From Streptomyces sp. Go-475 (GTDB taxonomy: Bacteria > Actinomycetota > Actinomycetes > Streptomycetales > Streptomycetaceae): 64,000 nucleotides of DNA. The notes beneath the pieces were generated by a model that saw nothing but the letters and a program-made list of their open reading frames with translations, was not told where the DNA came from and did not search any database. Location: NCBI RefSeq assembly GCF_003330845.1, contig NZ_CP026121.1:2461501-2525500 (forward strand), in the 5' to 3' direction. Position numbers and translations under genes: made by a program. Positions 52,348-61,614 of this stretch are shown here, piece by piece. Numbering within the stretch: position 1 is the stretch's first letter; each line of letters begins with the position of its first letter.

Positions 52348-53163
52348 ATGTCGCTGAAGAGCCTCGCGTTGATCGAGAACTGGCCGGTTCCCACCGCCGC
52401 GGCGGGTGTCGTCCGGGCGGACGGCACCGTCCTCGGCACACACGGCCCGGCCGGGCAGCGGTTCCCGCTCGCGTCGGTGACCAAGCCGCTGGCCGCGTAC
52501 GCGGTGCTCGTCGCGTACGAGGAGGGGGCGATCGAGTTCGACGAGCCCGCAGGCCCGGCCGGTTCGACGGTCCGGCACCTGCTCGCGCACACCTCGGGCC
52601 TCGCCTTCGACGAGCACAAGGTCACGGCCCCGCCCGGGGAGCGGCGGCTGTACTCCAACGCCGGCTTCGAGCAGCTGGGCGACCACGTCGAGAAGGCGAC
52701 CGACATCCCGTTCGCCGAGTACCTGCGGCAGGCCGTGCTGGAGCCGCTGGGCATGACCTCGACGACCCTGGAGGGCTCCCCGGCCAAGGACGGGGTGTCC
52801 ACGGTCGAGGACCTGCTGCGGTTCGCGGCCGAGGTGCAGGCGCCGCGGCTGCTGGATCCCCGTACGGTCGCCGAGGCGATGAGCGTGCACTACCCGGGCA
52901 CCAAGGGCGTCCTGCCGGGGTACGGCCACCAGAACCCCAACGACTGGGGGCTCGGCTTCGAGATCCGCGACTCCAAGTCCCCGCACTGGACCGGCTCTTC
53001 GTCCTCCCCGCGCACGTTCGGGCATTTCGGGCAGTCGGGTACGTTCCTGTGGATCGACCCCGACGCGGGGGCGGCCTGCGTGGCGCTGACGGACCGGGCG
53101 TTCGGGCCGTGGGCGATCGAGGCGTGGCCGCCCTTCACGGACGCGGTGCTCGCGGAGCTCTAG
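52348..53163 (+). CDS. Serine beta-lactamase-like hydrolase
   Basis: A 271-residue serine hydrolase (class C beta-lactamase/DD-peptidase fold). Catalytic motifs are S43-V-T-K46 (LASVTKPLAAYAVLV), Y102-S-N104 (RRLYSNAGFEQLG) and HFGQSG late. No signal peptide is visible, so it is likely cytosolic and not a true antibiotic resistance enzyme. 17 bases after the GNAT gene. Converges with pirin, overlapping by four bases. Confidence 0.88.
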   Translation: MSLKSLALIENWPVPTAAAGVVRADGTVLGTHGPAGQRFPLASVTKPLAAYAVLVAYEEGAIEFDEPAGPAGSTVRHLLAHTSGLAFDEHKVTAPPGERRLYSNAGFEQLGDHVEKATDIPFAEYLRQAVLEPLGMTSTTLEGSPAKDGVSTVEDLLRFAAEVQAPRLLDPRTVAEAMSVHYPGTKGVLPGYGHQNPNDWGLGFEIRDSKSPHWTGSSSSPRTFGHFGQSGTFLWIDPDAGAACVALTDRAFGPWAIEAWPPFTDAVLAEL

Positions 53164-53810
53164 GTCATCTCCCAGACGAGGAGTTCGGCCCGCGTCACGC
53201 CCTCCGCCTCCAGGCCCTTGGCGCCGGTGATGCGGGCCGCGTCCCCGGCACCGAGCGTCTCGCCGTCCAGGCGCACCTCACCGCGCACGACGTGCACGTA
53301 CGCGTACGCCGCGTCCGGCACCGCCGTCCGCTCCCCCGGCCCCAGCCGCCGCACGTGCAGCATCGCGCCGGCCTCCGGGACGGCGTACGGCGTGGAGTCG
53401 GCGATGCCGTGGACGACCTCGTAGAACGGGTCGCCGCCGGGCCGCAGCGGGGCCAGCCACATCTGGATGAACGTCAGGGGCTCCGGGCCGTCGTTGCGTT
53501 CCACGTGGCGCACCCCGCCCGCCGAGCTGAGGCGCTGCACGTCGCCGTGGCGGACGACCGACTCGTGCCCGGTGGAGTCGCGGTGCGTCAGCTCGCCCTC
53601 CACCACCCACGTCACGATCTCGGTGTGGCTGTGCGGGTGCTCGTCGAACCCGGCCCCCGGGGCGAGCCGCTCCTCGTTGCACGCGAGCACCGCGCCGAAG
53701 CGGAGGTTGTCCGGGTCGTAGTGGGACCCGAAGGAGAAGGCGTGCCGGCTCTCGATTCCGGCTGCCGGGTCGCCGCCCTGGTAGCGCTCGTCGGCGCGCC
53801 GAATGTCCAT
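53160..53810 (-). CDS. Pirin-family cupin protein
   Basis: A 216-residue bicupin. The first cupin shows FDEHPHSHTEIVTWVVEGEL and HGDVQRLSSAGGVRHVERN, supplying iron-binding His/His/His/Glu. Pirins can act as quercetinases or as partners of pyruvate dehydrogenase in some bacteria. The start ATG at 53808-53810 fits family length. Divergent from fasR, 61 bases between starts. Confidence 0.88.
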   Translation of the reverse strand: MDIRRADERYQGGDPAAGIESRHAFSFGSHYDPDNLRFGAVLACNEERLAPGAGFDEHPHSHTEIVTWVVEGELTHRDSTGHESVVRHGDVQRLSSAGGVRHVERNDGPEPLTFIQMWLAPLRPGGDPFYEVVHGIADSTPYAVPEAGAMLHVRRLGPGERTAVPDAAYAYVHVVRGEVRLDGETLGAGDAARITGAKGLEAEGVTRAELLVWEMT

Positions 53811-53871
53811 CACGGGGTCCACCGTAGACCCGGCGGCGCACCTTCCCGTCCGGATAAGGCAGTCTTGTCCC

Positions 53872-55077
53872 GTGCCCGAACCCGAAACCAGCAAGAACGC
53901 AGCCGCAGCCCGTGACCTCCACGCACATGCCGCGACCCTGAAGCGGCTGGAGAAGTCCTCCGGATCACTCGCCGCGCAGGCCATCGCGCGGATGGACGAG
54001 ACGCTGCCCTGGTACCGGGCCATGCCCCCGGAGAACCGTTCCTGGATCGGTCTGGTCGCGCAGGCGGGTATCGCCGCGTTCACCGAGTGGTTCCGGCATC
54101 CGGACGCCCCGCAGGCCATCTCCACCGACGTGTTCGGCACCGCGCCGCGCGAGCTGACCCGGGCGATCACGCTGCGGCAGACCGTGGAGATGGTGCGCAC
54201 CACCATCGAGGTGATGGAGTCCGCGATCGACGAGGTCGCGGCCCCCGGCGACGAGAGCGTGCTGCGCGAGGCGCTGCTCGTGTACGCCCGGGAGATCGCC
54301 TTCGCCACCGCCCAGGTGTACGCCCAGGCCGCCGAGGCACGCGGCGCCTGGGACGCCCGGCTGGAGTCCCTGGTGGTGAACGCCGTGCTCAGCGGCGAGG
54401 CCGACGAAGGGGCCGTGTCGCGGGCCGCCGCCCTCGGGTGGAACTCGCCCGAGCACGTGTGCGTGGTGCTCGGCACGGCGCCCGACGGGGACAGCGAGCT
54501 GACCGTCGAGGCCATAAGGCGCGCGGCCCGGCACGCCAAGCTCCAGGTGCTGACCGGGGTGCTCGGGGACCGGCTGGTGGTGATCGCCGGCGGCAGCGAC
54601 AACCCGCTGGCCGTCGCCAAGTCGCTGATCGGCCCGTTCGCCGCCGGGCCGGTCGTGGCGGGCCCGGTGGTGCCCGACCTGCAGGCCGCGACCCGGTCCG
54701 CGCAGGCCGCGGCGGCCGGCCTGAAGGCGTGTTCCGCCTGGCAGGACGCCCCGCGCCCGGTCCTGGCGGACGACCTGCTTCCGGAGCGGGCGATCGCCGG
54801 TGACCCCTCGGCCCGCGAGCAGCTGGTGGAGGAGATCTACAGACCGCTGGAGGAGGCCGGGGCCGCGCTCCTGGAGACCCTCAGCGTCTATCTCGAACAG
54901 GCGAGCAGTCTCGAAGGCGCCGCGCGGATGCTGTTCGTGCATCCCAACACCGTCCGCTACCGGCTTCGACGTGTGACTGACGTCACCGGATGGTCACCCT
55001 CCGATGTACGCTCTGCCTTCACGCTGCGGATCGCGCTGATCCTGGGGCGTCTGGTCGATGGAGATCTCCAGCCCTAA
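53872..55077 (+). CDS. fasR: FasR, PucR-type activator of fatty-acid synthesis
   Basis: A 401-residue regulator just before fabD, in the position of Streptomyces FasR. A helical N-terminal part, a central GGDEF_2-like domain (HVCVVLGTAPDGDSELTVEA) and a C-terminal PucR HTH_30 (MLFVHPNTVRYRLRRVTDVT) are seen. FasR is known to activate fabD-fabH-acpP-fabF in S. coelicolor, tying membrane lipid supply to growth. GTG at 53872 is chosen by family start (VPEPE); an upstream in-frame ATG overlaps pirin. The inverted repeat 55078-55102 may be its site. Confidence 0.92.
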   Translation: MPEPETSKNAAAARDLHAHAATLKRLEKSSGSLAAQAIARMDETLPWYRAMPPENRSWIGLVAQAGIAAFTEWFRHPDAPQAISTDVFGTAPRELTRAITLRQTVEMVRTTIEVMESAIDEVAAPGDESVLREALLVYAREIAFATAQVYAQAAEARGAWDARLESLVVNAVLSGEADEGAVSRAAALGWNSPEHVCVVLGTAPDGDSELTVEAIRRAARHAKLQVLTGVLGDRLVVIAGGSDNPLAVAKSLIGPFAAGPVVAGPVVPDLQAATRSAQAAAAGLKACSAWQDAPRPVLADDLLPERAIAGDPSAREQLVEEIYRPLEEAGAALLETLSVYLEQASSLEGAARMLFVHPNTVRYRLRRVTDVTGWSPSDVRSAFTLRIALILGRLVDGDLQP

Positions 55078-55102
55078 GGTTTTGTCGGGGCTCGACAAAA
55101 CC
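55078..55102. promoter_or_regulatory. Inverted repeat before fabD: FasR operator or fasR terminator
   Basis: GGTTTTGTCG and CGACAAAACC are perfectly complementary with loop GGGCT, starting one base after the fasR stop and 64 bases before fabD. It can fold as a terminator or be a dimer-binding site; the T/A-rich arms are unusual here and favour an operator. Confidence 0.6.
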
Positions 55103-55166
55103 CCCTCGTGTTCTTCGTCCCTGTCCCCACGGGCGGCCGTGCCCGTCCCCAAGAGAGAGTGTGAGA

Positions 55167-56102
55167 GTGCTCGTACTCGTCGCTCCCGGCCAGGGCGCCC
55201 AGACGCCCGGCTTCCTGACTGAATGGCTCGACTTCCCCGGTGTCCGCGGTGCCCTGGAGGCATGGTCCGACGCCGCGGGGATCGACCTGATCCGTTACGG
55301 CACCGAGGCCGACGCGGAGGAGATCCGCGACACCGCGGTGGCGCAGCCGCTGCTCGTCGCGGCCGGCATGGCGTCCGCGGCCCTGCTGTTCGAGGACCCG
55401 GCCGACCTCCCGCGGAAGGTCGGTGCCATCGCCGGTCACAGCGTCGGCGAGTTCACCGCCGCCTCGCTCGCCGGGGTGCTCCCCCACGAGGAGGCGCTCC
55501 GTCTGGTCCGCACCCGTGGGCGCGCCATGGCGGAGGCCGCCGCCGTCACCGAGACGGGCATGGCCGCACTGCTGGGCGGCGACCCGGAGGTGACAATCCC
55601 GCATCTGACGAAGCTGGGCCTGACCCCCGCCAACATCAACGGCGCGGGCCAGATCGTCGCGGCCGGCACCAAGGAACAGCTCGCCGCGCTGGAGGCGGAC
55701 AAGCCCGAGGGCGTGCGCAAGGTCGTCACGCTGAAGGTCGCCGGCGCGTTCCACACGCACCACATGGCCCCCGCCGTCGAGACGCTGGCGAAGGCCGCCG
55801 CCGATGCCCGGCACGTCGCTGACCCGAAGGTCACCTACGTCTCCAACGCGGACGGGCAGGCCGTCGCCGCCGGCGGCCAGGTGCTGGAGCGCCTGGTCGG
55901 CCAGGTCGCCAACCCGGTCCGCTGGGACCTGTGCATGGAGACCTTCAAGGAGCTGGGTGTCACGGCCCTGATCGAGGTGTGCCCCGGCGGCACCCTCACC
56001 GGCCTCGCCAAGCGGGCCCTGCCCGGGGTGAAGACGCTGGCCCTGAAGTCCCCCGCCGACCTCGACGCGGCTCGCGAGCTCATCGCCGAGCACGGTGTCT
56101 GA
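55167..56102 (+). CDS. fabD: Malonyl-CoA:ACP transacylase
   Basis: A 311-residue enzyme that transfers malonyl from CoA to acyl carrier protein. GQGAQTPGFL near the N-terminus, GHSVGE with active-site S92, RGRAMAEAA (substrate Arg), GAFHTHHMAP with the catalytic His, and NPVRWD near the end are all present. Start GTG at 55167 (MLVLVAPGQG) agrees with Streptomyces FabD; a second GTG is two codons earlier. First gene of the fab operon. It also serves type II polyketide pathways in this genus. Confidence 0.95.
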   Translation: MLVLVAPGQGAQTPGFLTEWLDFPGVRGALEAWSDAAGIDLIRYGTEADAEEIRDTAVAQPLLVAAGMASAALLFEDPADLPRKVGAIAGHSVGEFTAASLAGVLPHEEALRLVRTRGRAMAEAAAVTETGMAALLGGDPEVTIPHLTKLGLTPANINGAGQIVAAGTKEQLAALEADKPEGVRKVVTLKVAGAFHTHHMAPAVETLAKAAADARHVADPKVTYVSNADGQAVAAGGQVLERLVGQVANPVRWDLCMETFKELGVTALIEVCPGGTLTGLAKRALPGVKTLALKSPADLDAARELIAEHGV

Positions 56103-56118
56103 CAAGGAGCCCGAGAGC

Positions 56119-57120
56119 ATGGCGAAGATCAAGCCCAGCAAGGGCGCCCCGTACGCGCGGATCCTCGGCGTCGGCGGTTACCGCCCGACCCGGGTCGTGC
56201 CGAACGAGGTGATCCTGGAGACGATCGAGTCGTCCGACGAGTGGATCCGCTCGCGCTCCGGCATCGAGACGCGGCACTGGGCCTCCGACGAGGAGACCGT
56301 CGCCGCGATGTCGATCGAGGCGTCCGGCAAGGCCATCGCGGACGCGGGCATCTCCGTGGAGCAGATCGGCGGCGTGATCGTCTCGACCGTCTCGCACTTC
56401 AAGCAGACGCCGGCCGTCGCCACCGAGATCGCCGACAAGCTGGGCACCGACAAGGCCGCCGCCTTCGACATCTCGGCGGGCTGCGCGGGCTTCGGCTACG
56501 GCCTGACCCTCGCCAAGGGCATGATCGTCGAGGGCTCGGCGGAGTACGTCCTGGTGATCGGCGTCGAGCGGCTGAGCGACCTGACCGACCTGGAGGACCG
56601 GGCGACGGCCTTCCTGTTCGGCGACGGCGCCGGCGCGGTCGTGGTCGGCCCCTCCCAGGAGCCCGCGATCGGCCCGACCGTGTGGGGCTCCGAGGGCGAC
56701 AAGTCCGACACCATCAAGCAGACCGTGCCGTGGACGGACTACCGCGACGGGACGGTCGAGAAGTTCCCCGCGATCACCCAGGAAGGCCAGGCGGTGTTCC
56801 GCTGGGCCGTGTTCGAGATGGCGAAGGTCGCCCAGCAGGCGCTGGACGCGGCCGGGATCACCGTGGACGACCTGGACGTCTTCATCCCGCACCAGGCCAA
56901 CGTGCGGATCATCGACTCGATGGTGAAGACGCTGAAACTGCCGGAGCACGTCACGGTCGCGCGTGACATCCGCACCACCGGCAACACCTCGGCCGCCTCG
57001 ATCCCGCTCGCGATGGAGCGGCTCCTGGCGACCGGCGAGGCGAAGAGCGGCGACACCGCGCTCGTCATCGGCTTCGGGGCGGGTCTCGTCTACGCCGCGA
57101 CTGTCGTTACCCTCCCCTAG
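56119..57120 (+). CDS. fabH: 3-oxoacyl-ACP synthase III
   Basis: A 333-residue condensing enzyme. The triad is C122 (ISAGCAGFGYG), His in IPHQANVRI and Asn in TTGNTSAASI. It joins acyl-CoA (branched starters in Streptomyces) with malonyl-ACP to begin chains. The ATG at 56119 has AAGGAG ten bases upstream; an in-frame GTG overlaps fabD. Between VPWTDYRDG and TVEKFPAI the loop appears shorter than I recall for S. coelicolor FabH. Confidence 0.95.
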   Translation: MAKIKPSKGAPYARILGVGGYRPTRVVPNEVILETIESSDEWIRSRSGIETRHWASDEETVAAMSIEASGKAIADAGISVEQIGGVIVSTVSHFKQTPAVATEIADKLGTDKAAAFDISAGCAGFGYGLTLAKGMIVEGSAEYVLVIGVERLSDLTDLEDRATAFLFGDGAGAVVVGPSQEPAIGPTVWGSEGDKSDTIKQTVPWTDYRDGTVEKFPAITQEGQAVFRWAVFEMAKVAQQALDAAGITVDDLDVFIPHQANVRIIDSMVKTLKLPEHVTVARDIRTTGNTSAASIPLAMERLLATGEAKSGDTALVIGFGAGLVYAATVVTLP

Positions 57121-57201
57121 GCACTCCGTGCCGGATCATGCGGTCCGGGACGGGAAGAACCACCTGCCACACCCTCTGAATATCTACGAAGGAGCGCCGA
57201 C

Positions 57202-57450
57202 ATGGCCGCCACTCAGGAAGAGATCGTCGCCGGTCTCGCCGAGATCGTGAACGAGATCGCCGGCATCCCGGTTGAGGACGTCCAGCTGGACAAGTCCTTC
57301 ACCGACGACCTGGACGTCGACTCGCTGTCCATGGTCGAGGTCGTCGTCGCCGCCGAAGAGCGCTTCGACGTCAAGATCCCGGACGAGGACGTCAAGAACC
57401 TCAAGACCGTCGGCGACGCGACCGACTACATCCTCAAGCACCAGGGCTGA
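57202..57450 (+). CDS. acpP: Acyl carrier protein
   Basis: An 82-residue acidic four-helix protein. Phosphopantetheine attaches at S41 in the DVDSLSMVE motif. AAGGAG before the ATG is strong and a hairpin follows, fitting high expression. It carries the growing acyl chain between FabD, FabH and FabF. Confidence 0.97.
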   Translation: MAATQEEIVAGLAEIVNEIAGIPVEDVQLDKSFTDDLDVDSLSMVEVVVAAEERFDVKIPDEDVKNLKTVGDATDYILKHQG

Positions 57451-57506
57451 TCGACCGATCAGGCCTCTGGGCTGACTGCCCCGCCACCCGGCGGTGGCGC
57501 CGTTGT

Positions 57507-57522
57507 CCCCGCGAAAGCGGGG
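57507..57522 (+). terminator. Small GNRA-type hairpin between acpP and fabF
   Basis: CCCCGC-GAAA-GCGGGG folds into a 6-bp stem with a GAAA tetraloop. It may partially terminate or stabilise the acpP message, giving ACP excess over FabF. Confidence 0.5.
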
Positions 57523-57558
57523 GTTGTCCTCCTCGTATCCGTTGGAGAAAGAATTCCC

Positions 57559-58830
57559 GTGAGCTCGACCAATCGCACCGTGGTCGTCACCGGTATCGGC
57601 GCAACCACACCGCTGGGTGGCGACGCAGCCTCTACCTGGGAGGGCCTGGTCGCCGGACGTTCCGGCGTCAAGCCCCTGGAGCAGGACTGGGCCGCCGAGC
57701 AGGCGGTCCGTATCGCGGCCCCGGTCGCCGTGGAGCCGACCGAGGTCATCCCGCGTCCGCAGGCCCGCCGACTGGACCGCTCGGCGCAGTTCGCGCTGGT
57801 CGCGGCCAAGGAGGCCTGGGCCGACGCCGGTTTCGAGGCGAAGGCCGGCGAGGACCCGAGCGTCGACCCCGACCGGCTCGGCGCGGTCATCGCCTCCGGC
57901 ATCGGCGGCGTGACGACGCTGCTCGACCAGTACGACGTGCTGAAGGAGAAGGGCGTCCGCCGCGTCTCCCCGCACACCGTTCCCATGCTGATGCCCAACA
58001 GCCCGTCGGCCAACGTGGGGTTGGCCGTGGGTGCCCGGGCGGGTGTGCACACGCCGGTGTCCGCCTGCGCGTCGGGCGCCGAGGCCATCGGCTACGCCAT
58101 CGAGATGATCCGCACCGGCCGCGCCGACGTCGTCGTCGCGGGTGGCACGGAGGCGGCGATCCACCCGCTGCCCATCGCCGCGTTCGGCAACATGATGGCG
58201 ATGTCCAAGAACAACGACGACCCGCAGGGCGCGTCGCGCCCCTACGACGTGGCCCGCGACGGCTTCGTCCTCGGTGAGGGCGCCGGTGTCGTCGTCCTGG
58301 AGTCCGCCGAGCACGCCGCGAAGCGCGGGGCCCGGGTGTACGCGGAGGCGGTCGGGCAGGGCATCTCCGCCGACAGCCACGACATCGTGCAGCCGGAGCC
58401 GGAGGGGCGGGGCATCTCGCACGCCCTGCAGAACCTGCTGGAGCGCACCGACCTGGACCCGGCGGAGATCGTGCACGTCAACGCGCACGCGACGTCGACG
58501 CCGGCCGGTGACATCGCCGAGCTGAAGGCGCTGCGGAAGGTGTTCGGTGACGACACCGACCACATCGCGGTGTCGGCGACGAAGTCGATGACCGGGCATC
58601 TGCTCGGTGGCGCGGGCGGGGTCGAGACGGTGGCGACGGTGCTCGCGCTGTACCACCGGGTGGCTCCGCCGACTATCAACGTGGAGAACCTGGACCCGGA
58701 GGCGGAGGCGAATGCCGATGTCGTCCGTGGTGAGGCTCGCAAGCTCCCGGTCGAGGGGCGTATCGCCGCGCTGAACGACTCGTTCGGGTTCGGCGGGCAC
58801 AACGTGGTGCTGGCGTTCCGGACCGTGTGA
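57559..58830 (+). CDS. fabF: 3-oxoacyl-ACP synthase II
   Basis: A 423-residue ketosynthase. The active site is C170 (PVSACASGAEA) with His in VNAHATSTPAGD and His in SMTGHLLGGAGG; FGFGGHN closes the fold. It elongates acyl-ACP chains. GTG start with GGAG about eleven bases upstream. Last gene of the fab operon, ending at a strong bidirectional terminator. Confidence 0.96.
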   Translation: MSSTNRTVVVTGIGATTPLGGDAASTWEGLVAGRSGVKPLEQDWAAEQAVRIAAPVAVEPTEVIPRPQARRLDRSAQFALVAAKEAWADAGFEAKAGEDPSVDPDRLGAVIASGIGGVTTLLDQYDVLKEKGVRRVSPHTVPMLMPNSPSANVGLAVGARAGVHTPVSACASGAEAIGYAIEMIRTGRADVVVAGGTEAAIHPLPIAAFGNMMAMSKNNDDPQGASRPYDVARDGFVLGEGAGVVVLESAEHAAKRGARVYAEAVGQGISADSHDIVQPEPEGRGISHALQNLLERTDLDPAEIVHVNAHATSTPAGDIAELKALRKVFGDDTDHIAVSATKSMTGHLLGGAGGVETVATVLALYHRVAPPTINVENLDPEAEANADVVRGEARKLPVEGRIAALNDSFGFGGHNVVLAFRTV

Positions 58831-58855
58831 GGACGCCGCTCCCACACGTTCCACG

Positions 58856-58889
58856 GGAAGGGCCCCCACCTACGGGTGGGGGCCCTTCC
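58856..58889. terminator. Bidirectional terminator after fabF
   Basis: GGAAGGGCCCCCACC and GGTGGGGGCCCTTCC form a perfect 15-bp stem with loop TACG, between convergent fabF and DUF3145. Confidence 0.9.
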
Positions 58890-58907
58890 GTATGCGCGGA
58901 AAAGAGA

Positions 58908-59402
58908 TCAGACCACCTGGTGGAGCCAGCGGACCGGGGCGCCCTCGCCCGCGTAGCGGAAGGGTTCCAGCTCGTCGTCCCAGGGCTTGCCGAGCAGCTT
59001 GTTCAGCTCGGCTTCCAGGTCGGTCTCGCCCTGCCGGCTGCGCTGGAGGGCCGCTCTGAGCCGGTCCTCGGGGATGAGGATGTCGCCGTGGATGCCGGTG
59101 ACGGCGTGGAAGATGCCCAGGTCGGGGGTGCAGCTGTAGCGTTCGCCCTCGGCGGTGGGGCAGGGCTCCGCGGTGACCTCGAAGCGCAGCAGGTGCCAGC
59201 CGCGCAGCGCGGAGGCGAGCTTGGAGGCCGTGCCCGCCTGGCCCTGCCAGGAGAACTCCGAGCGCCAGGTGCCCGGGGCGGCGGGCTGCCGGATCCAGTC
59301 GAGGCTGACGCGTGTGCCGAGCACCCCGGCGACGGCCCACTCGACGTGCGGGCACAGCGCGCGCGGCGCGGAGTGCACGTACAGAACTCCACGTGTCGTC
59401 AC
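58908..59402 (-). CDS. DUF3145 family protein
   Basis: A 164-residue actinobacterial protein: TTRGVLYVHSAPRALCPHVE, LASALRGWHLLRFEVTAEPC, HGDILIPEDRLRAALQRS and WLHQVV at the end are family features. GTG start with GGAGGTTCC, so the start is secure. It follows fabF in many Streptomyces; its function is unknown. Confidence 0.9.
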   Translation of the reverse strand: MTTRGVLYVHSAPRALCPHVEWAVAGVLGTRVSLDWIRQPAAPGTWRSEFSWQGQAGTASKLASALRGWHLLRFEVTAEPCPTAEGERYSCTPDLGIFHAVTGIHGDILIPEDRLRAALQRSRQGETDLEAELNKLLGKPWDDELEPFRYAGEGAPVRWLHQVV

Positions 59403-59661
59403 CGGAACCTCCGGGCAGAGCGGACCATCTTGGAAACGGGCGGAACGGCGGTGACCGGGCGGGTCACGTTGATGGCGAGGCTACCGTGCGGGGGCGCAAG
59501 GAGTGTGACGTACGGTCGGTCCCGGTGCCGGGAAACGCCCGCCATTCACCCAGGGGGACGCTTGTACGGGTGTGAGCCGTTGCACGTGATCGGCCGGGAA
59601 CCCTCGTGCGTTGTTATGGGTTGGGGAGACAGGCACGGCGCGGCGAGGGGATGGACCAGGA

Positions 59662-60549
59662 ATGCGGAAGCGAAGCCACCGCTCACGGGCCGTTCTCGCC
59701 CTGGTCGCGGCCGCCGTGGTGGGTGTGGCCGGGTGTGACGCCGTGGGGGGCGACTCCCCCGCCCCGTCCGACGCCGCGAAGCCGTCCCCCAGTCCGACGC
59801 CCCTGTGGGACCGCAGTCCGAGTTCCGTCGCCGCCGTCGGCGATTCCATCACGCGCGCCTTCGACGCCTGTGACGTGCTGTCGGACTGCCCGGAGGCGTC
59901 CTGGGCGACCGGCGCCAGCCCCGAGGTCGACTCGCTGGCGGTGCGGCTGCTGGGCCGGGCCGGGGCCGCCGAGCGCAGCTGGAACTACGCGGTGACGGGG
60001 GCGCGGATGGCCGACCTGCCCGGGCAGATCGCCCGGGCGGTGCGGCGGAAACCGCAGCTGGTGACGGTGATGGTCGGGGCGAACGACGCCTGCCGGTCCA
60101 CGCCCTCGGCGATGACCCCGGTCCCCGCCTTCCGCGCCGACTTCGAGGACTCGCTGCGCTCCCTGCGCAAGGCCCTGCCGAAGGCCCAGGTGTTCGTGGC
60201 GAGCGTGCCGGACCTGAAGCGGCTGTGGTCCGAGGGCCGTGGCAGCCCGATGGCCAGGCAGGTGTGGCAGCTGGGCATCTGCCCGTCGATGCTGGGCGAC
60301 GCGAACGCCCTGGACACCGCGGCGACGCTGCGGCGGGAGACGGTGCAGAAGCGGGTGGAGGACTACAACAAGGTCCTGAAGGAGGTCTGCGCCCAGGACG
60401 AGCGGTGCCGCTACGACGGGGGCGCGGTGTACGACTACCGCTTCGGCACGGCCCAGTTGAGCCGCTGGGACTACTTCCACCCGAGCGTGAACGGACAGGC
60501 CCGGCTGGCGGAGATCGCGTACCGCACCGTCACGGCGAAGAACCCCTGA
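59662..60549 (+). CDS. SGNH/GDSL-hydrolase lipoprotein
   Basis: A 295-residue lipoprotein: signal AVLALVAAAVVGVAGC with lipid Cys25, a Pro/Ser linker, then an SGNH domain. Block I AVGDSITRA (S62), the NYAVTGARM glycine block, VGANDAC (Asn) and block V DYFHPS (Asp/His) are all present. It is likely an extracellular esterase/lipase. ATG at 59662 chosen over a longer start because the signal peptide begins there. Confidence 0.88.
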   Translation: MRKRSHRSRAVLALVAAAVVGVAGCDAVGGDSPAPSDAAKPSPSPTPLWDRSPSSVAAVGDSITRAFDACDVLSDCPEASWATGASPEVDSLAVRLLGRAGAAERSWNYAVTGARMADLPGQIARAVRRKPQLVTVMVGANDACRSTPSAMTPVPAFRADFEDSLRSLRKALPKAQVFVASVPDLKRLWSEGRGSPMARQVWQLGICPSMLGDANALDTAATLRRETVQKRVEDYNKVLKEVCAQDERCRYDGGAVYDYRFGTAQLSRWDYFHPSVNGQARLAEIAYRTVTAKNP

Positions 60550-60564
60550 CTTAGGGTTCCGCAC

Positions 60565-61536
60565 ATGAACGAACTATTCGGCACACTTTCCGACGGAACT
60601 CCGGTGCACCGCTGGACCCTGGAGCGGGCGGGCGTGCGGGTGCGGGTGCTGACGTACGGCGGGATCGTGCAGTCCGTGGAGGTGCCGGACCGGGAGGGGC
60701 GGGCCGGGGACGTGGTGCTGGGGTTCCCGGACCTCGACGGCTATCTCGCCCACCCGGAGCCGTACCTCGGTGCCCTGGTCGGGCGGTACGCCAACCGGAT
60801 CGCCGGCGGCCGGTTCCCGCTGGACGGGCGGACGTACGCGCTCGAACCGAACAACGGGCCGAACGCGCTGCACGGCGGAGCCCTGGGCTTCGACAAGCGG
60901 GTGTGGGACGCGGCGCCGGTGGAGCACGGGGTGCGGCTGGCGCGGGTCAGTCCGCACGGCGAGGAGGGGTTCCCGGGGCGGCTGGCGGTCACGGCGACGT
61001 ACACGCTGCTGGAGAGCGGGGCGCTGCGGATCGCGTACGAGGCGGTGACGGACGCGCCGACCGTGGTGAACCTGACGAACCACAGCTACTTCGACCTGGG
61101 TGGTGCGGGCGGTGCGGGCGGGCACGAGCTGCGGCTGGCGGCCTCCCGGTACACGCCGGTCGACGCGGACCTGATCCCGACCGGCAGTCCGGACGACGTG
61201 ACGGGCACGCGCTTCGACTTCCGCGAGGCCCGCAAGGTCGGCTCCGGCTACGACCACAACTTCGTGCTCGACAAGGGCGTGACGGACGCTCCGGTGGAGG
61301 TCGCCGAGCTGCACGACCCGGCGTCCGGGCGGGTGCTGACGGTGGCGACGACCGAGCCCGGCCTCCAGCTGTACACCGCCGACCACCTGGGCGAGCCCTT
61401 CGCGCCCGGTGACGGCATCGCGCTGGAGACGCAGCACTTCCCGGACTCCCCGAACCGGCCGGAGTTCCCGACGACCGTGCTGCGGCCGGGCGAGGTGTTC
61501 CGCTCGGAGACGGTGTACGGGTTCGGCGTGCGATAG
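60565..61536 (+). CDS. Aldose 1-epimerase (mutarotase)
   Basis: A 323-residue GalM-family enzyme that interconverts alpha and beta anomers of hexoses. Catalytic H103 (ALHGGALGFD), H173 (LTNHSYFDLGG) and a Glu in ALETQHFPDSPN are present, with RYANRI as the substrate motif. 15 bases after the lipoprotein gene; facing a GH3 glucosidase, which would release beta-glucose for it. Confidence 0.92.
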   Translation: MNELFGTLSDGTPVHRWTLERAGVRVRVLTYGGIVQSVEVPDREGRAGDVVLGFPDLDGYLAHPEPYLGALVGRYANRIAGGRFPLDGRTYALEPNNGPNALHGGALGFDKRVWDAAPVEHGVRLARVSPHGEEGFPGRLAVTATYTLLESGALRIAYEAVTDAPTVVNLTNHSYFDLGGAGGAGGHELRLAASRYTPVDADLIPTGSPDDVTGTRFDFREARKVGSGYDHNFVLDKGVTDAPVEVAELHDPASGRVLTVATTEPGLQLYTADHLGEPFAPGDGIALETQHFPDSPNRPEFPTTVLRPGEVFRSETVYGFGVR

Positions 61537-61554
61537 ACCCGCCGGGAGACCATG

Positions 61555-61590
61555 AGCCCCGGTCCGGAGGTCAGGTCCCGGACCGGGGCT
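61555..61590. terminator. Terminator between epimerase and GH3 gene
   Basis: AGCCCCGGTCCGG and CCGGACCGGGGCT form a perfect 13-bp stem with a 10-base loop, between convergent genes. Confidence 0.85.
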
Positions 61591-61614
61591 GCTCGGTGGG
61601 GAACTCGTCCCGTC

